Shown here: positions 1 through 9,058 of the stretch, piece after piece
Layout of the letters: each line of letters begins with the position of its first letter
How positions within the stretch are numbered: the first letter of the stretch is position 1
Assembly (NCBI GenBank): GCA_963591565.1
Contig: CAVAUD010000005.1
Span: 1 to 37,481 of the forward strand
DNA: 37,481 nucleotides
DNA from: Paratractidigestivibacter sp963591565
GTDB taxonomy: Bacteria > Actinomycetota > Coriobacteriia > Coriobacteriales > Atopobiaceae
Direction: 5' to 3'
Program-made: the position numbers and the translations under genes
The notes under the pieces: model-generated
Database searches by the model: none
What the model saw: only the letters and a program-made list of their open reading frames with translations
Told to the model about the DNA's origin: nothing

Positions 1-1
1 A

Positions 2-77
2 TGGTGGATCGTCAGGGGTTCGAACCCTGGACCTTGGGATTAAGAGTCCCCTGCTCTACCAGCTGAGCTAACGATCC
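2..77 (-). tRNA. tRNA-Lys (anticodon CTT)
   Basis: The reverse strand folds as a complete 76-nt cloverleaf: a 7-bp acceptor stem (GGATCGT/ACGATCC), D stem GCTC/GAGC, anticodon loop CTCTTAA with anticodon CTT, T arm CAGGG-TTCGAAC-CCCTG and an encoded CCA end. The first anticodon-stem pair is a mismatch (G27 against A43). It reads AAG lysine codons, very common here. It lies 15 nt downstream of tRNA-His on the same strand, so the two are probably one transcript. Confidence 0.95.
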
Positions 78-92
78 ATATCCAATTGTAAA

Positions 93-169
93 TGGGGTGG
101 GTGAAGGGTCTCGAACCCTCGACCTACGGAGCCACAGTCCGTCGCTCTGCCAACTGAGCTACACCCACC
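93..169 (-). tRNA. tRNA-His (anticodon GTG)
   Basis: The reverse strand folds as a cloverleaf with acceptor stem GTGGGTG/CACCCAC, D stem GCTC/GAGC, anticodon loop CTGTGGC with anticodon GTG and T arm loop TTCGAGA. It has an encoded CCA. The histidine-specific identity element is present: an extra encoded G(-1) at 169 facing discriminator C73 at 96. It precedes tRNA-Lys in the same transcript. Confidence 0.95.
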
Positions 170-199
170 ATTTTTGCTTCCCTCACAGGCAGCTCGTCT

Positions 200-228
200 A
201 TTATGCAAAGACGGCGCCTAACTTGCAA
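200..228 (-). promoter_or_regulatory. promoter of the tRNA-His/tRNA-Lys transcript
   Basis: On the minus strand a -35 TTGCAA (223-228) and a -10 CATAAT (200-205) are separated by 17 nt, about 30 nt upstream of the tRNA-His 5' end. The surrounding sequence is AT-rich compared with the window. This is a sigma-70-type match; the transcription start is inferred. Confidence 0.65.
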
Positions 229-229
229 G

Positions 230-258
230 AACTTTTTTGCGCAAATCTCAAAAAAGTT
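230..258 (-). terminator. weak hairpin after the SNF2 gene
   Basis: A 9-bp inverted repeat (AACTTTTTT / AAAAAAGTT) with an 11-nt loop lies 45-75 nt past the stop codon of the minus-strand SNF2 gene and just upstream of the tRNA promoter. The stem is almost all A-T, so it is a poor terminator by itself, but it is the only hairpin I see here. Confidence 0.3.
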
Positions 259-303
259 TGTTTTGCGGTGACAGACAGAGCCGCGTCATGTGCAAAACAC
301 CAG

Positions 304-3300
304 CTAGACGCCGAGAAGACCAAGCAGGTCCTCCTTGGAAAGAAGCGCGGATTTGACTTCCTCGCCGGAGAGAACCGTGTCGGCGAGGTCGCGCTTGGTC
401 TGCTGCATCTTGAGGATGCGCTCCTCGATGGTGCCCTCGACGATGAGCTTGAAGACGCTCACGTCGCGGCGCTGGCCGATGCGGTAGGCGCGGTCGGTCG
501 CCTGGTCCTGGGCAGCCGTGTTCCACCACGGGTCGTAGTGGATGACGACGTCGGCCGCGGTGAGGTTGAGGCCCACGCCGCCCGCCTTGAGCGAGATCAA
601 GAAGACGGAGTTCTCGCCGGCTTGGAAACGCTTGACCAGGCGCTCGCGTTCCTCCTTGGACGTGGCGCCCGTCAAGGTGAAGTAACCCACGCCCTCCTTG
701 TCGAGACGCGCCGCGATGATCGAGAGCATGCTCGTGAACTGCGAGAAGAGAAGGACGCGGTGACCAGCATCGATGGCCTGGGCGAGAAGCTCCATGCAGG
801 TGTCGAGCTTGGCCGAGCCCCCGTCGTAGTCGTCGAAGCAAAGCGAGGGGTCGCAGCAGAGCTGGCGCAGCTTCGTGAGCTCGGCCAGGACCTTGAGCTT
901 GTCGCGCTTGAACTCGCGCTCCTGGACATGCTGGACCTGCAGGGCCAGGCGGTCCTGGGTGGCAAGGTAGAGCTTCTTTTGCTTGGCCTCCATCTGGGCC
1001 ACGACGACGTTCTCGGTCTTCTCGGGAAGGTCGGCCAGGACCTCGCGCTTGAGGCGGCGCAGGACAAAGGGGCCGATGGCGCTGCGAAGAAGGCGCGACG
1101 AGTCGAACTCGCCCGCCTCGACGGGGCTCTCGAAGCGCTTGGCAAAGCCGTCGCGGGCGCCAAGGTAGCCGGGCATGAGGAAATCGAAGATGCTCCAGAG
1201 CTCCTGCAGGCGGTTCTCGATGGGCGTGCCGGTCAGGGCAAAGCGCGAGCGGGCGTCAAGGCACTTCACGGCCTTGGTGACCTGCGCCTTGGGGTTCTTG
1301 ATGTACTGGGCCTCGTCAAGGACCACGCGGTCGAAGCGAACGTGGGTGTAGGTCTCGATGTCTTTTCTCAGCAGGTCATACGAGGTGACCAGGACGTCGT
1401 GGGTGGCCGCGCCGCCGATGAGCGCCGTGCGGCGGGTCTTGGTGCCGAGAACCGCCACGGCGTCGAGGCCCGGCGCGAAACGGGCTATCTCGCTCACCCA
1501 GTTGTAGACGAGAGACGCGGGGCAGACGACCAGGGTGGGGCCCGGTGCGCCGCCGGCGGCCTCTGCGGCCTCCTTCTGGCTCAAGATCAAGGCGATGACC
1601 TGCAACGTCTTGCCGAGGCCCATGTCGTCTGCGAGGATGCCGCCAAAGCCAAAGCGCTCGAGCGTGGCCAGCCAGCGGAAGCCGTCCTCCTGGTAGGAGC
1701 GAAGGGTCGCGTCAAGGCCCGCGGGCACGTCGATGTCGGCGTCCGAGAAGTTCTCGAGGTCGCGCACAAGGGTGCGGAACTCGCCGTTGCGCGAGAAGCG
1801 CACGCCGTCGGCCTTGCGAAGAAGGGCGTCGACGAGAAGGGCCTGGCGGCTGGAGAGGCCCACCGCGCAGTCGACAAGCCCGTCGACCTCCACGCCCAGG
1901 CCTTGCGCGAGGGCGTCCGCCACCTGCAGGTTGTTGCCGATCTGCACGATGTCGCCCGAGGAAAGGCGCACGAAGCGCTGTTTGCGCTTGAAACCGGCGA
2001 GGTACTCGCGCAGCTCGCGCTCGCTCATGCCCGAGGCGCCGATCTCCAGGTTGAGAAGGTCGCTCTTGAGGTTTGCCTGGACGCTTAGGTTGGGAGCGGG
2101 GCGCACGTCGATGGCGCGCAGGCGCTCGGAGAGCAGGACCTCGCCCAGCTCGGACAAATCCCGCAGGCCGTCGGTCAGAAGCGAGAAGAGCAGCTCCTCG
2201 TCGGCCTCCTCAAAGCAGTAAGCACCGTCTTGTAGCTGGAAATAGTCCTCGACGACGTCGAGCACGTGGTACTCGGCCGCCATGTCGCGCGCGGGCTGGG
2301 TGCGTTTGTCCTCCTTCTCCCCCACCGTGCCCTTCCAGTCGCCGTAGGCAACCGTGGAACGGCAGGTAACAAGCCCGTCGTCAAGGCCTACTGAGAAGGA
2401 GAACTCCGGCTCGACGGGCTGAAGCTCGGCAAGCGATGCCGCGACCTCGAGCTCGGTGCAGGCGCGCAGGGCCGGCAACAACGAACGGCAGAGGTTGGGG
2501 GCGTCGGCCGCGCTCACGTGGCGGCCGCCCTCCCCCGCCTCGAGCAGCCTCTGCAAAAGAGGCGCCGCCGTGCGCGCGAACTCCGCGTCCTGGCGAAGGA
2601 GCTCGCCGCGGCCCGCGACATAGGCGCGCTCGCCGTCGCAAATAACGCGCAGGTAGTCGGGCAGCTCAATCTCGTAGCCGCTGTCCGGCGACTCGACGAT
2701 GCGACACCCGATGACCACGGGCTTCTCGCCTACGACGTATGCGCTCGTCTTCTTGGAGGCCGGGCGGTAATAGTAGCCGTAATCGTCGTAGTAGCCGCGC
2801 GCGTCCTCGAGCTCGACCGTCTCGCCCTGCATGAGGTCGAGGATGTCGCAGATGTTGTTGGGGCCCAGGGGCAGCTCCTTGACCTCGGTGCCGCGCCCGC
2901 CGTCGACGTAGTCCCAGCGCGAGAGATAGAGGGCCTGCTGGGTATCGACCACGTCGGCGAGAAGATCGAGCAACCGGCAGGCACGCTCGTCGAAGCTCGA
3001 CGGCACATGACGAAGGGAGATCTTGGGGCCGTAGCGAAACTCAGCGCGGGAGCGCCACGCGTCCACGACCTGCCCGATGTTCTTCACGATGTACTTGGCC
3101 TTGCCCTGGTGCACCGTGAGCTTGAGCGCGAGCTGCGTGTAGGAAGCCGCTCGCGCAGGGCGCACAAAGGCCACGGAGAAGCTCGCCCGCTCGTCGGCGG
3201 CATCGGCGCCCAGGCGGCCCCGGCGCGCGGACGTCGCGCGGTCGAGGCGCTGGGCGTCCGAGTCGCGCAGAAGCTCGGTGATGACGGTGCTCGAGCCCCT

Positions 3301-3663
3301 CACGTAGCGCGGCTGGGGCTCGGGCTCTGCGGCCGCGGTCATCTCGCCAAGGAAAGCGGCGAGAAAGGACAGGCCAAGGGCAATCTCATGCTTGCACATA
3401 CCCGGGAAGTTGACAGACGCCTGGCAGGTGCAGGAGTAGTCGACAACCTCGCCCGTGCCCATGTCGAGGTCGACGCTCGTCGAGTAGTAGTTGCCGTATG
3501 AGCCCTCGACCTTTCCCGTGACGTGCAGGCACGACCCGATCGAGCCGTTGAGAAAGTCCAGCTGCGAGACGGCCAGGGAGCGCTGCAGCTTATAGCCCTT
3601 CTCAAAGGTGGTGGAGAGGGCCGCCTCGGCCTTGAGATTCTTGATGATCTGGTCGACGATCAC
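304..3663 (-). CDS. SWIM zinc-finger SNF2-family helicase
   Basis: Superfamily 2 DNA translocase/helicase of the bacterial SNF2 (RapA/HepA-like) class, about 1119 aa. The N-terminus has a SWIM zinc-finger pattern, CxC...CxH (C78, C80, C90, H92), expected to bind DNA or protein. A long middle region follows. The motor then starts with Walker A DDMGLGKT near residue 680, the DEAQ box near 783, the LTGTPIENRLQELWSIFDF block, and ends with GGVGLNL and QATDRAYRIGQ near 1040-1060. The GTG at 3661-3663 is preferred because AAAGGA lies 5 nt upstream; a further-upstream ATG (3726) would add 21 residues without a ribosome site. The S33 hydrolase gene lies 69 nt upstream on the same strand, so co-transcription is likely. 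Its role (transcription recycling, repair or chromatin remodelling) cannot be read from sequence. Confidence 0.9.
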   Translation of the reverse strand: MIVDQIIKNLKAEAALSTTFEKGYKLQRSLAVSQLDFLNGSIGSCLHVTGKVEGSYGNYYSTSVDLDMGTGEVVDYSCTCQASVNFPGMCKHEIALGLSFLAAFLGEMTAAAEPEPQPRYVRGSSTVITELLRDSDAQRLDRATSARRGRLGADAADERASFSVAFVRPARAASYTQLALKLTVHQGKAKYIVKNIGQVVDAWRSRAEFRYGPKISLRHVPSSFDERACRLLDLLADVVDTQQALYLSRWDYVDGGRGTEVKELPLGPNNICDILDLMQGETVELEDARGYYDDYGYYYRPASKKTSAYVVGEKPVVIGCRIVESPDSGYEIELPDYLRVICDGERAYVAGRGELLRQDAEFARTAAPLLQRLLEAGEGGRHVSAADAPNLCRSLLPALRACTELEVAASLAELQPVEPEFSFSVGLDDGLVTCRSTVAYGDWKGTVGEKEDKRTQPARDMAAEYHVLDVVEDYFQLQDGAYCFEEADEELLFSLLTDGLRDLSELGEVLLSERLRAIDVRPAPNLSVQANLKSDLLNLEIGASGMSERELREYLAGFKRKQRFVRLSSGDIVQIGNNLQVADALAQGLGVEVDGLVDCAVGLSSRQALLVDALLRKADGVRFSRNGEFRTLVRDLENFSDADIDVPAGLDATLRSYQEDGFRWLATLERFGFGGILADDMGLGKTLQVIALILSQKEAAEAAGGAPGPTLVVCPASLVYNWVSEIARFAPGLDAVAVLGTKTRRTALIGGAATHDVLVTSYDLLRKDIETYTHVRFDRVVLDEAQYIKNPKAQVTKAVKCLDARSRFALTGTPIENRLQELWSIFDFLMPGYLGARDGFAKRFESPVEAGEFDSSRLLRSAIGPFVLRRLKREVLADLPEKTENVVVAQMEAKQKKLYLATQDRLALQVQHVQEREFKRDKLKVLAELTKLRQLCCDPSLCFDDYDGGSAKLDTCMELLAQAIDAGHRVLLFSQFTSMLSIIAARLDKEGVGYFTLTGATSKEERERLVKRFQAGENSVFLISLKAGGVGLNLTAADVVIHYDPWWNTAAQDQATDRAYRIGQRRDVSVFKLIVEGTIEERILKMQQTKRDLADTVLSGEEVKSALLSKEDLLGLLGV

Positions 3664-3732
3664 GTGCGTCCTTTCGTGGGGTTTAGGCAGGGCCCGGGCG
3701 TAGGTAGCGGCGAGGGCCGCGGGCAATGCCGC

Positions 3733-5205
3733 CTAAAGAATGCCCTCCAGGTCGCCGCGGTTATAGGCCTCCTCGAAGAGATGGACGAAGACCTTGGAGC
3801 CGTGCAGGCCGTCGTGCTCGAACTCGTTGGTCACCCAGGCGTGACTGTTGCCCACGCGGCTTAGGGTGTCGAGCTGCAGGCCCGAGTCGACATATAGATC
3901 GTCGAAGTAAACGGCAGCCTGGAGCGGCACCTCGTTTGCAGCAAGCTGCTCGGTGTCGTAAAGGGCGCCAAAGCTCGTGTCCGCCATAAGCACATCCATA
4001 GCGGCCGAGAAGGGCTTCAGGGCCGGGTCCTCCTCGAACATCCACTTGAACATCGCCTCGCCAAAGCACATGAGCGGGCGGGCGTCCTCGCCAAACTCCG
4101 GGCGCGAGGCGGCCTCGGCCTGAGCGGCCCAGTTGATAGGCTGGTCCATCTCGCCGTCCGCGTAAATGAACTCCTGCAAGGTCCAGTACAGCGGGTTCGA
4201 GGGCGTGGCCGTCTTGTTCATGACGTCGTAGAGGAAGCCGAGCGAGACCTTGACCTTGGCCGGGTCTCCGCCCGCCGCGGCAAGCGCGGACTCGGCGGTA
4301 CCGTCTCCCTCGACGAAGGCGGTGTCGAGAAGGACGTGCAGGCGCTCGGGCGCGGGCTTCATGCCCAGGCCGCCGCCCAGAAGCTGCAGGCGGCGCACCG
4401 AGAGCGGGCTGCCATCGGGAAGCTTGAGATCCTGCGCCACCGCGACATCAGCCAAAAGGCTCATGCGCTTCTCGTCCTCGGGATAGCGCTTGTACCAGGC
4501 CTTCGTCTTCTCTACCATGCGCGGGAACGTGTGCGCGTAGACCTCCGCGGCACTGGCCGGGACATGCGGGATACCGCCGCAGGTAAAGGAGGCCGCGACG
4601 CCCGACGGGAAGGTCGAGAGGTTGCACAGGGTGAGAAAACCGCCGTAGCTCTGGCCCAGGGTGACCCACTTCTTGCCGGCAAACTCAGTCAGGCGCAGGT
4701 ACTCGAAGTCGCGGACGATCGAATCGGCCAGGAAGCGCTTGAGGTACTCGGCCTGCAGGGTCGCGGCGTCAAGGCCTGCCTCTTCCGCCTCGGCCGCCAC
4801 GGCCTCCATGCGCTGGCCGTCGACCGCGTTGGAACGGCCGGTTCCGCGCTGGTCGGGCAAGACGACGCGAAAGTGCTTGAGGGCCTCCTCGATCCAGCCG
4901 TCCGAGGTCGCCGACTGCACGCGAGGCCCGCAGCCGCCGGGGCCTCCCTGCAAATACACAATGAGCGGCAGGTCGCGGCCCTTGTTCTCGGGCAGGCAGA
5001 GCGTGCGATAGAAGAGACGGATGGTCTTCTCGGCAAAAGCAGGGTGGGGCTCAAGGGCGGCCGACGCAGCGGAGAGACGCGACGGCGCCACGTCCTCCCC
5101 CGTGGCGAGAAGGGCCGGGGTGGTCCCGCGCCAGTCAAGGGGCACGTCAATCGCGTGGTCCTCGACGTAGAGGCCGGGCAGGTAGCAGGAAGAGAGAAGC
5201 GCCAT
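3733..5205 (-). CDS. alpha/beta hydrolase, proline iminopeptidase-like (S33)
   Basis: A 490-aa cytosolic alpha/beta hydrolase of the S33 aminopeptidase type, which releases N-terminal proline or similar residues from peptides. Visible landmarks are the oxyanion-hole motif GGPGG (87-91), DQRGTGRS (118-125, typical of proline iminopeptidases) and the nucleophile elbow GQSYGG with Ser186. A C-terminal histidine lies in VGNSHAW or the following EHDGLHG; I cannot say which is catalytic. There is no signal peptide. The ATG follows TAGGAG by 9 nt. It is longer than classical Pip (about 310 aa) and matches the long Xaa-Pro/proline iminopeptidase branch. It precedes the SNF2 gene by 69 nt. Substrate preference is inferred from family only. 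Confidence 0.85.
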   Translation of the reverse strand: MALLSSCYLPGLYVEDHAIDVPLDWRGTTPALLATGEDVAPSRLSAASAALEPHPAFAEKTIRLFYRTLCLPENKGRDLPLIVYLQGGPGGCGPRVQSATSDGWIEEALKHFRVVLPDQRGTGRSNAVDGQRMEAVAAEAEEAGLDAATLQAEYLKRFLADSIVRDFEYLRLTEFAGKKWVTLGQSYGGFLTLCNLSTFPSGVAASFTCGGIPHVPASAAEVYAHTFPRMVEKTKAWYKRYPEDEKRMSLLADVAVAQDLKLPDGSPLSVRRLQLLGGGLGMKPAPERLHVLLDTAFVEGDGTAESALAAAGGDPAKVKVSLGFLYDVMNKTATPSNPLYWTLQEFIYADGEMDQPINWAAQAEAASRPEFGEDARPLMCFGEAMFKWMFEEDPALKPFSAAMDVLMADTSFGALYDTEQLAANEVPLQAAVYFDDLYVDSGLQLDTLSRVGNSHAWVTNEFEHDGLHGSKVFVHLFEEAYNRGDLEGIL

Positions 5206-5261
5206 GTGAGTTGCTCCTAACGATGATGTTTTAGACGGCCACCATGATACAACGTGGGCCG

Positions 5262-5301
5262 GACAATAAAGAAGAAGCCCCCTTCACGTGAAGAGGGCTT
5301 C
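5262..5301 (-). terminator. intrinsic terminator of hom-lysC-asd
   Basis: On the minus strand a GC-rich hairpin (arms GAAGCCC-TCTTCAC / GTGAAGG-GGGCTTC, 5274-5301) is followed by CTTCTTTATTGT. It lies 43 nt after the asd stop codon and before the S33 hydrolase gene. Confidence 0.75.
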
Positions 5302-5343
5302 CGGGGACGCGATTGAGCGCAGGCCAGTCGCAGGCCAGCTAAC

Positions 5344-6357
5344 CTAGACCAGGTACTCCGCGATCTGCACGGCGTTGGTGGCAGCGCCCTTGCGGATCTG
5401 GTCGCCGCAGCACCAGAAGGTGAGCGCGTTCACGCCGTCGGGGGCAGAAAGGTCGCGACGGATGCGGCCGACGTAAACCAGGTCCTGGTCAGAGGTGTCG
5501 AGCGGCATCGGGTACTGCAGCTGGGCCGGGTCGTCGACGACCTTGACGCCGGGGGCCGACGCCAGGATCTCGCGAGCCTCATCGGGGGTGATGGGGTTCT
5601 CGAACTCGGCGGTGATGGACTCGGAGTGCGAGCGCATGACGGGCACGCGCACGCAGGTGCAGTTCACGCGGACCTCGGGCAGGTGCATGATCTTGCGGCC
5701 CTCGTTCTGCATCTTGAGCTCCTCGGACGTGTACATCTCGTCCTTGAAGCCGCCGATCTGCGGGATGAGGTTGTAGGCCAGCTGGTAGGCGAAGGGAGCG
5801 GTGTCGCCGATCTTTTCACCCTTAACCAAGGCCTCGCTCTCGCGCTCGAGCTCCTTCAAGCCCGGCATGCCGGCGCCGGAGGCGGCCTGGTAGGTCGAGA
5901 CGATCAGGCGCTTGAGGCCGGCCTTCTGGTGAAGCGGCCACACGGGCACGAGGCCGATGATCGTCGCGCAGTTGGGGTTGGCGATGATGTTGCGGGGGTG
6001 CTCGGCGATATCGCCGGCGTTGATCTCGGGGACGACCAGGGGCACGTCGGCGTCGAGACGGAAGGCGTGCGAGTTGTCGACGCAGACGGCGCCGCGCTTG
6101 GCGGCCTCGGGGAGAAGCTCCTTGGCGGTGGCGTCGCCGGCGGCGCCCAGGACGATGTCGACGCCCTCGAAGGCATCGGGCTCGGCCAGGACGACGGGCA
6201 CCTCCTGCCCGCGGAAGGTCACGGTCTTGCCCACCGAGCGGGCCGAAGCCAGCGGGACGAGCTTCTCGACGGGGAAATCGCGCTCCTCGAGGCACTGCAG
6301 CATCTGGGTGCCAACAACGCCCGTGGCGCCAAGGATTGCGACGGTCTTACCAGCCAT
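5344..6357 (-). CDS. asd: aspartate-semialdehyde dehydrogenase
   Basis: Converts L-aspartyl phosphate to aspartate semialdehyde with NADPH, the branch point to lysine/diaminopimelate, threonine and methionine. The 337-aa length is normal. The N-terminal Rossmann motif is GATGVVGTQ (10-18). The catalytic cysteine is Cys130 in NPNCATI, and the substrate-binding region PVMRSHSESI holds the catalytic histidine near 246. The start ATG follows AAGGAG at 6 nt. It lies 92 nt downstream of lysC on the same strand, so hom-lysC-asd probably form one unit, though the gap could hold an internal promoter. Cytosolic. Confidence 0.95.
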   Translation of the reverse strand: MAGKTVAILGATGVVGTQMLQCLEERDFPVEKLVPLASARSVGKTVTFRGQEVPVVLAEPDAFEGVDIVLGAAGDATAKELLPEAAKRGAVCVDNSHAFRLDADVPLVVPEINAGDIAEHPRNIIANPNCATIIGLVPVWPLHQKAGLKRLIVSTYQAASGAGMPGLKELERESEALVKGEKIGDTAPFAYQLAYNLIPQIGGFKDEMYTSEELKMQNEGRKIMHLPEVRVNCTCVRVPVMRSHSESITAEFENPITPDEAREILASAPGVKVVDDPAQLQYPMPLDTSDQDLVYVGRIRRDLSAPDGVNALTFWCCGDQIRKGAATNAVQIAEYLV

Positions 6358-6379
6358 GGGTTTCTCCTTAAGGTTAAAA

Positions 6380-6393
6380 GCTTGATGTCAAGC
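6380..6393. promoter_or_regulatory. palindrome upstream of asd
   Basis: GCTTGATGTCAAGC has 6-bp arms around a TG centre. It lies 22 nt upstream of the asd start in the 92-bp lysC-asd gap. It may be an operator or part of a weak internal promoter; no matching regulator is identifiable. Confidence 0.25.
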
Positions 6394-6449
6394 CAATTGA
6401 ACGGTTGATGCGCGTTAGAAGGCAGCGGCAGCCGCGGTCTTCTCGCCGC

Positions 6450-7799
6450 CTACTGCTGCTCGGCGGCCTGGGAGGCCTGGATGAACTCGTCGCGCACGAA
6501 GCGGTCGTAGATGACCTGGATCGCGCGGTCGAAGTCCTCGTTGTTGACGCCCATGATGATCGAGATCTCCTGCGAGGACTGCGTGATCATGCGGATGTTG
6601 ACGCCGGCGTCGCCCAGGGCACCGAAGATCTTGCCCGAGGTGCCGCTTCGCTTGGACATGTTGCGGCCGACGACCGAGATCAGGGCCAGCTTGTCGACCA
6701 TCGAGACGTCGTCGGGCTGGATCTCCTTGCGGATGTCCGAGATGATCGAGTAGATCGAGTCGCGCACGTCCGCCCCGTTGACCACGACGCCAAAGGAATC
6801 GACGCCCGTGGGGATGTGCTCGACCGAGACGTTGTAGCGCTCGAAGATCGCCAGCGTCTTGCGCACGAGGCCGACCTCGCCGGACATGTGGGCCTTCTTC
6901 ACGTGGACCGAGATGAAGTCGCGCTTGCCGGCGATACCGGTGATGAGGTGCTCGTCCTCGCCCGCCTCGGCGGACTCGCGGATGATCGTGCCCTCGTCGC
7001 CGGGGCGGTTGGTGTTCTTGATCTGGATGGGGATGTTGACCTCGCGCACCGGGAAGATGGCCTCTTCCTGGAGGACCGAGGCGCCCATGTAGGAGAGCTC
7101 GCGCATCTCGTCGAAGGTGATGCGGCGGATGGAGCGGGGGTTATCGACGATGCGGGGATCGGCCGAGAGGAAGCCCGAGACGTCGGTCCAGTTCTCGTAG
7201 AGGTTCGCGTCGATGCAGCGGGCGAGAATGGCGCCGGTGATGTCGCCGCCGCCGCGGTCGAAGAGCTTGATGCGGCCGTCGACGGTCGCGCCGTAGAAGC
7301 CGGGCAGGACGAAGCAGCCCTTGCGTACCATGACGTCCTTCAGGCGGCTGGCGGTGCGCTCCATGTCAACGGAGCCGTCGTGGTGGAAGACCACAACGTC
7401 GGCGGCGTCGACGAAGGGCATGTCCAGGTACTCGGCCATGAGGTTGGCGGTGAACCACTCGCCGCGGCTCACGACGTACTCGGGCGAGTGCTTCTTGATG
7501 TTCTTGATGAAGGACTCGAACTTGTCGGCCAGCGGGTACTTGAGGCCGAGCTCGTCGCAGATGTCCTGGTAGCGCTGCTGGATGTCGCCGAGAAGACCCG
7601 TGCAGTCGACGCCGTACTTGATGTGGGCGTTGACGAGAAGCAGCAGGTCGGTGATCTTGTTGTCCCCGCTAAAGCGCTTGCCGGAGGCCGAGACGACGAC
7701 GAAACGGCGGTCGGGGTCGGACTCGACGATGGCCTTGACCTTCTTGAACTGCTCGGCGCTCGCGACGGAGGAGCCGCCGAACTTCGCGATCTTGATCAT
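6450..7799 (-). CDS. lysC: aspartate kinase
   Basis: Phosphorylates L-aspartate, the first step of the aspartate family pathway. About 449 aa. The N-terminal amino acid kinase domain opens with IAKFGGSSVA and includes FDRGGGDITGA and WTDVSGFLSADPR. Two C-terminal ACT domains follow (around LITGIAGKRDFISVHV and LALISVVGRNMSKRSGTSG), the usual sites of allosteric inhibition by lysine or threonine. I chose the ATG at 7797-7799 (start MIKIAKFGG, standard for the family) over a TTG five codons upstream that lacks a ribosome site; the site for the ATG (TTGGAA) is also weak. The gene follows hom by 27 nt, so translation may be linked to hom. Confidence 0.93.
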   Translation of the reverse strand: MIKIAKFGGSSVASAEQFKKVKAIVESDPDRRFVVVSASGKRFSGDNKITDLLLLVNAHIKYGVDCTGLLGDIQQRYQDICDELGLKYPLADKFESFIKNIKKHSPEYVVSRGEWFTANLMAEYLDMPFVDAADVVVFHHDGSVDMERTASRLKDVMVRKGCFVLPGFYGATVDGRIKLFDRGGGDITGAILARCIDANLYENWTDVSGFLSADPRIVDNPRSIRRITFDEMRELSYMGASVLQEEAIFPVREVNIPIQIKNTNRPGDEGTIIRESAEAGEDEHLITGIAGKRDFISVHVKKAHMSGEVGLVRKTLAIFERYNVSVEHIPTGVDSFGVVVNGADVRDSIYSIISDIRKEIQPDDVSMVDKLALISVVGRNMSKRSGTSGKIFGALGDAGVNIRMITQSSQEISIIMGVNNEDFDRAIQVIYDRFVRDEFIQASQAAEQQ

Positions 7800-7826
7800 A
7801 TGAGTGGGTTCCAAATCTGTGTGGGG

Positions 7827-8951
7827 TTAAACGAGTGCAACCATGAAGCTCGTGGGGTCGGCGGCGAGGGCCTCGTCGAGAAGCTTCCTCGCGGCGACCG
7901 CCGTGATATCGCGCACGAGCCAGGCGCCGGGAGCGTAGGCCTCCGCGCCGGCCGGCGCGCTGGTAGTTCGCAGCACATAGTCCGCGGAGAGGAGCGCGGG
8001 GTCGTACTCGATGCCGCGGGTGAAGTCGTAGACCGGGCGGCGGGCACCGGTCGCGCAGTCAAGGACGTCCTGGACGATGGCGTTGCCCGTGGGCAGGCTG
8101 CCGGCGCCCTGGCCGTAGAACTTGAGCTCGCCCACGGTGGCGCCGTCCAAGGTCACCAGGTTGAAGTTGGAAGGCACGTTGGCCTCGAGCGAGTGGACGG
8201 GCACGGCCACCGGCTCGACGGCGACGGCGTAGCGGCCGTCCTTCTCGACGCCGCGGCCAAGGAGCTTGACCGTGAGGCCCTTCTCGCCAAAGAGGTCGAG
8301 GTCGGCCTTGGTGAGGTTGCGGATGCCGGAGACGGGCAGGTCGTGGGTGCAGGCCACGTCGAAGGCGACGGAGGCCGTGATGATCGTCTTGTTCTTGACG
8401 TCGATGCCGTCGATGTCGGCCGAGGGGTCGCGCTCGGCGTAGCCCAGCTCCTGGGCCTTTGCCAAAACGTCGGCGAACTCGGCGCCCTCCTTGAGCATCG
8501 AGTCCACGATGTAGTTGGTGGTGCCGTTCATGATGCCGGAGAAGGACGAGACCGCGTCGATGCGGCGGGCCTTCTCGAGTCCGGCGATCCAGGGGATGCC
8601 GCCGCCGACGGAGGCCTCGATGAAGAGGCTCACGCCGTTTGCCAGCGCGGTCTCGGCGAACTCGGCGAAGTACTCGGCGACGACGGCCTTGTTGGAGGTC
8701 ACGACGTGCTTTTTCGCCTTCAGCGCGCCCATAATATAGGTGTGCGCCGGCTCGAGGCCGCCCATGCACTCGACGACGAGCTCGATCTGCTCGTCATTCA
8801 AAATGTCGTCATAGCTCGACGTCATGCGAGGCTCGCAAATGCGGTCCGGCAGCTCGAGGATACGTGCCACCTCAACCGTGTCGACGCGCTCGTCAATGAT
8901 CTTGACGACGCCGCGACCGACCGTACCGTAACCGAGGAGCGCAATCTTCAT
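7827..8951 (-). CDS. hom: homoserine dehydrogenase, short form
   Basis: Reduces aspartate semialdehyde to homoserine. 374 aa. The N-terminal NAD(P) fold is IALLGYGTVGRG. The catalytic domain includes TSNKAVVAEY, SGIMNGTTNYI and the signature ERDPSADIDGIDVKNK. After the catalytic domain only about 70 residues remain, ending in FMVALV, so the usual C-terminal ACT domain (family length about 430) is missing or severely reduced. I chose ATG 8949-8951 (MKIALLG) with GGATGCCC just upstream; other in-frame starts add 2 or 13 residues. It is first in the minus-strand hom-lysC-asd unit and diverges from thrC. Confidence 0.93.
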   Translation of the reverse strand: MKIALLGYGTVGRGVVKIIDERVDTVEVARILELPDRICEPRMTSSYDDILNDEQIELVVECMGGLEPAHTYIMGALKAKKHVVTSNKAVVAEYFAEFAETALANGVSLFIEASVGGGIPWIAGLEKARRIDAVSSFSGIMNGTTNYIVDSMLKEGAEFADVLAKAQELGYAERDPSADIDGIDVKNKTIITASVAFDVACTHDLPVSGIRNLTKADLDLFGEKGLTVKLLGRGVEKDGRYAVAVEPVAVPVHSLEANVPSNFNLVTLDGATVGELKFYGQGAGSLPTGNAIVQDVLDCATGARRPVYDFTRGIEYDPALLSADYVLRTTSAPAGAEAYAPGAWLVRDITAVAARKLLDEALAADPTSFMVALV

Positions 8952-9058
8952 GGGCATCCAATCTTTCGAGTGTGTGTCCTTATGACCCAATCACATACAC
9001 CACAGGTATCATACTTGCACAAGACGGCTATAGGTCCACCTAACGCAAGGAGTCCGCA
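8952..9058. promoter_or_regulatory. divergent promoter region hom / thrC
   Basis: A 107-bp AT-richer gap must hold promoters for both directions. For hom, TTGTGC then TGTATG with a 17-nt spacer is a partial match on the minus strand. On the plus strand TATCAT (9008-9013) could be a -10, but I see no convincing -35. An imperfect palindrome CTTGCACAAG sits near 9014-9023. The AAGGAG at 9047-9052 is the thrC ribosome site. Confidence 0.4.
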
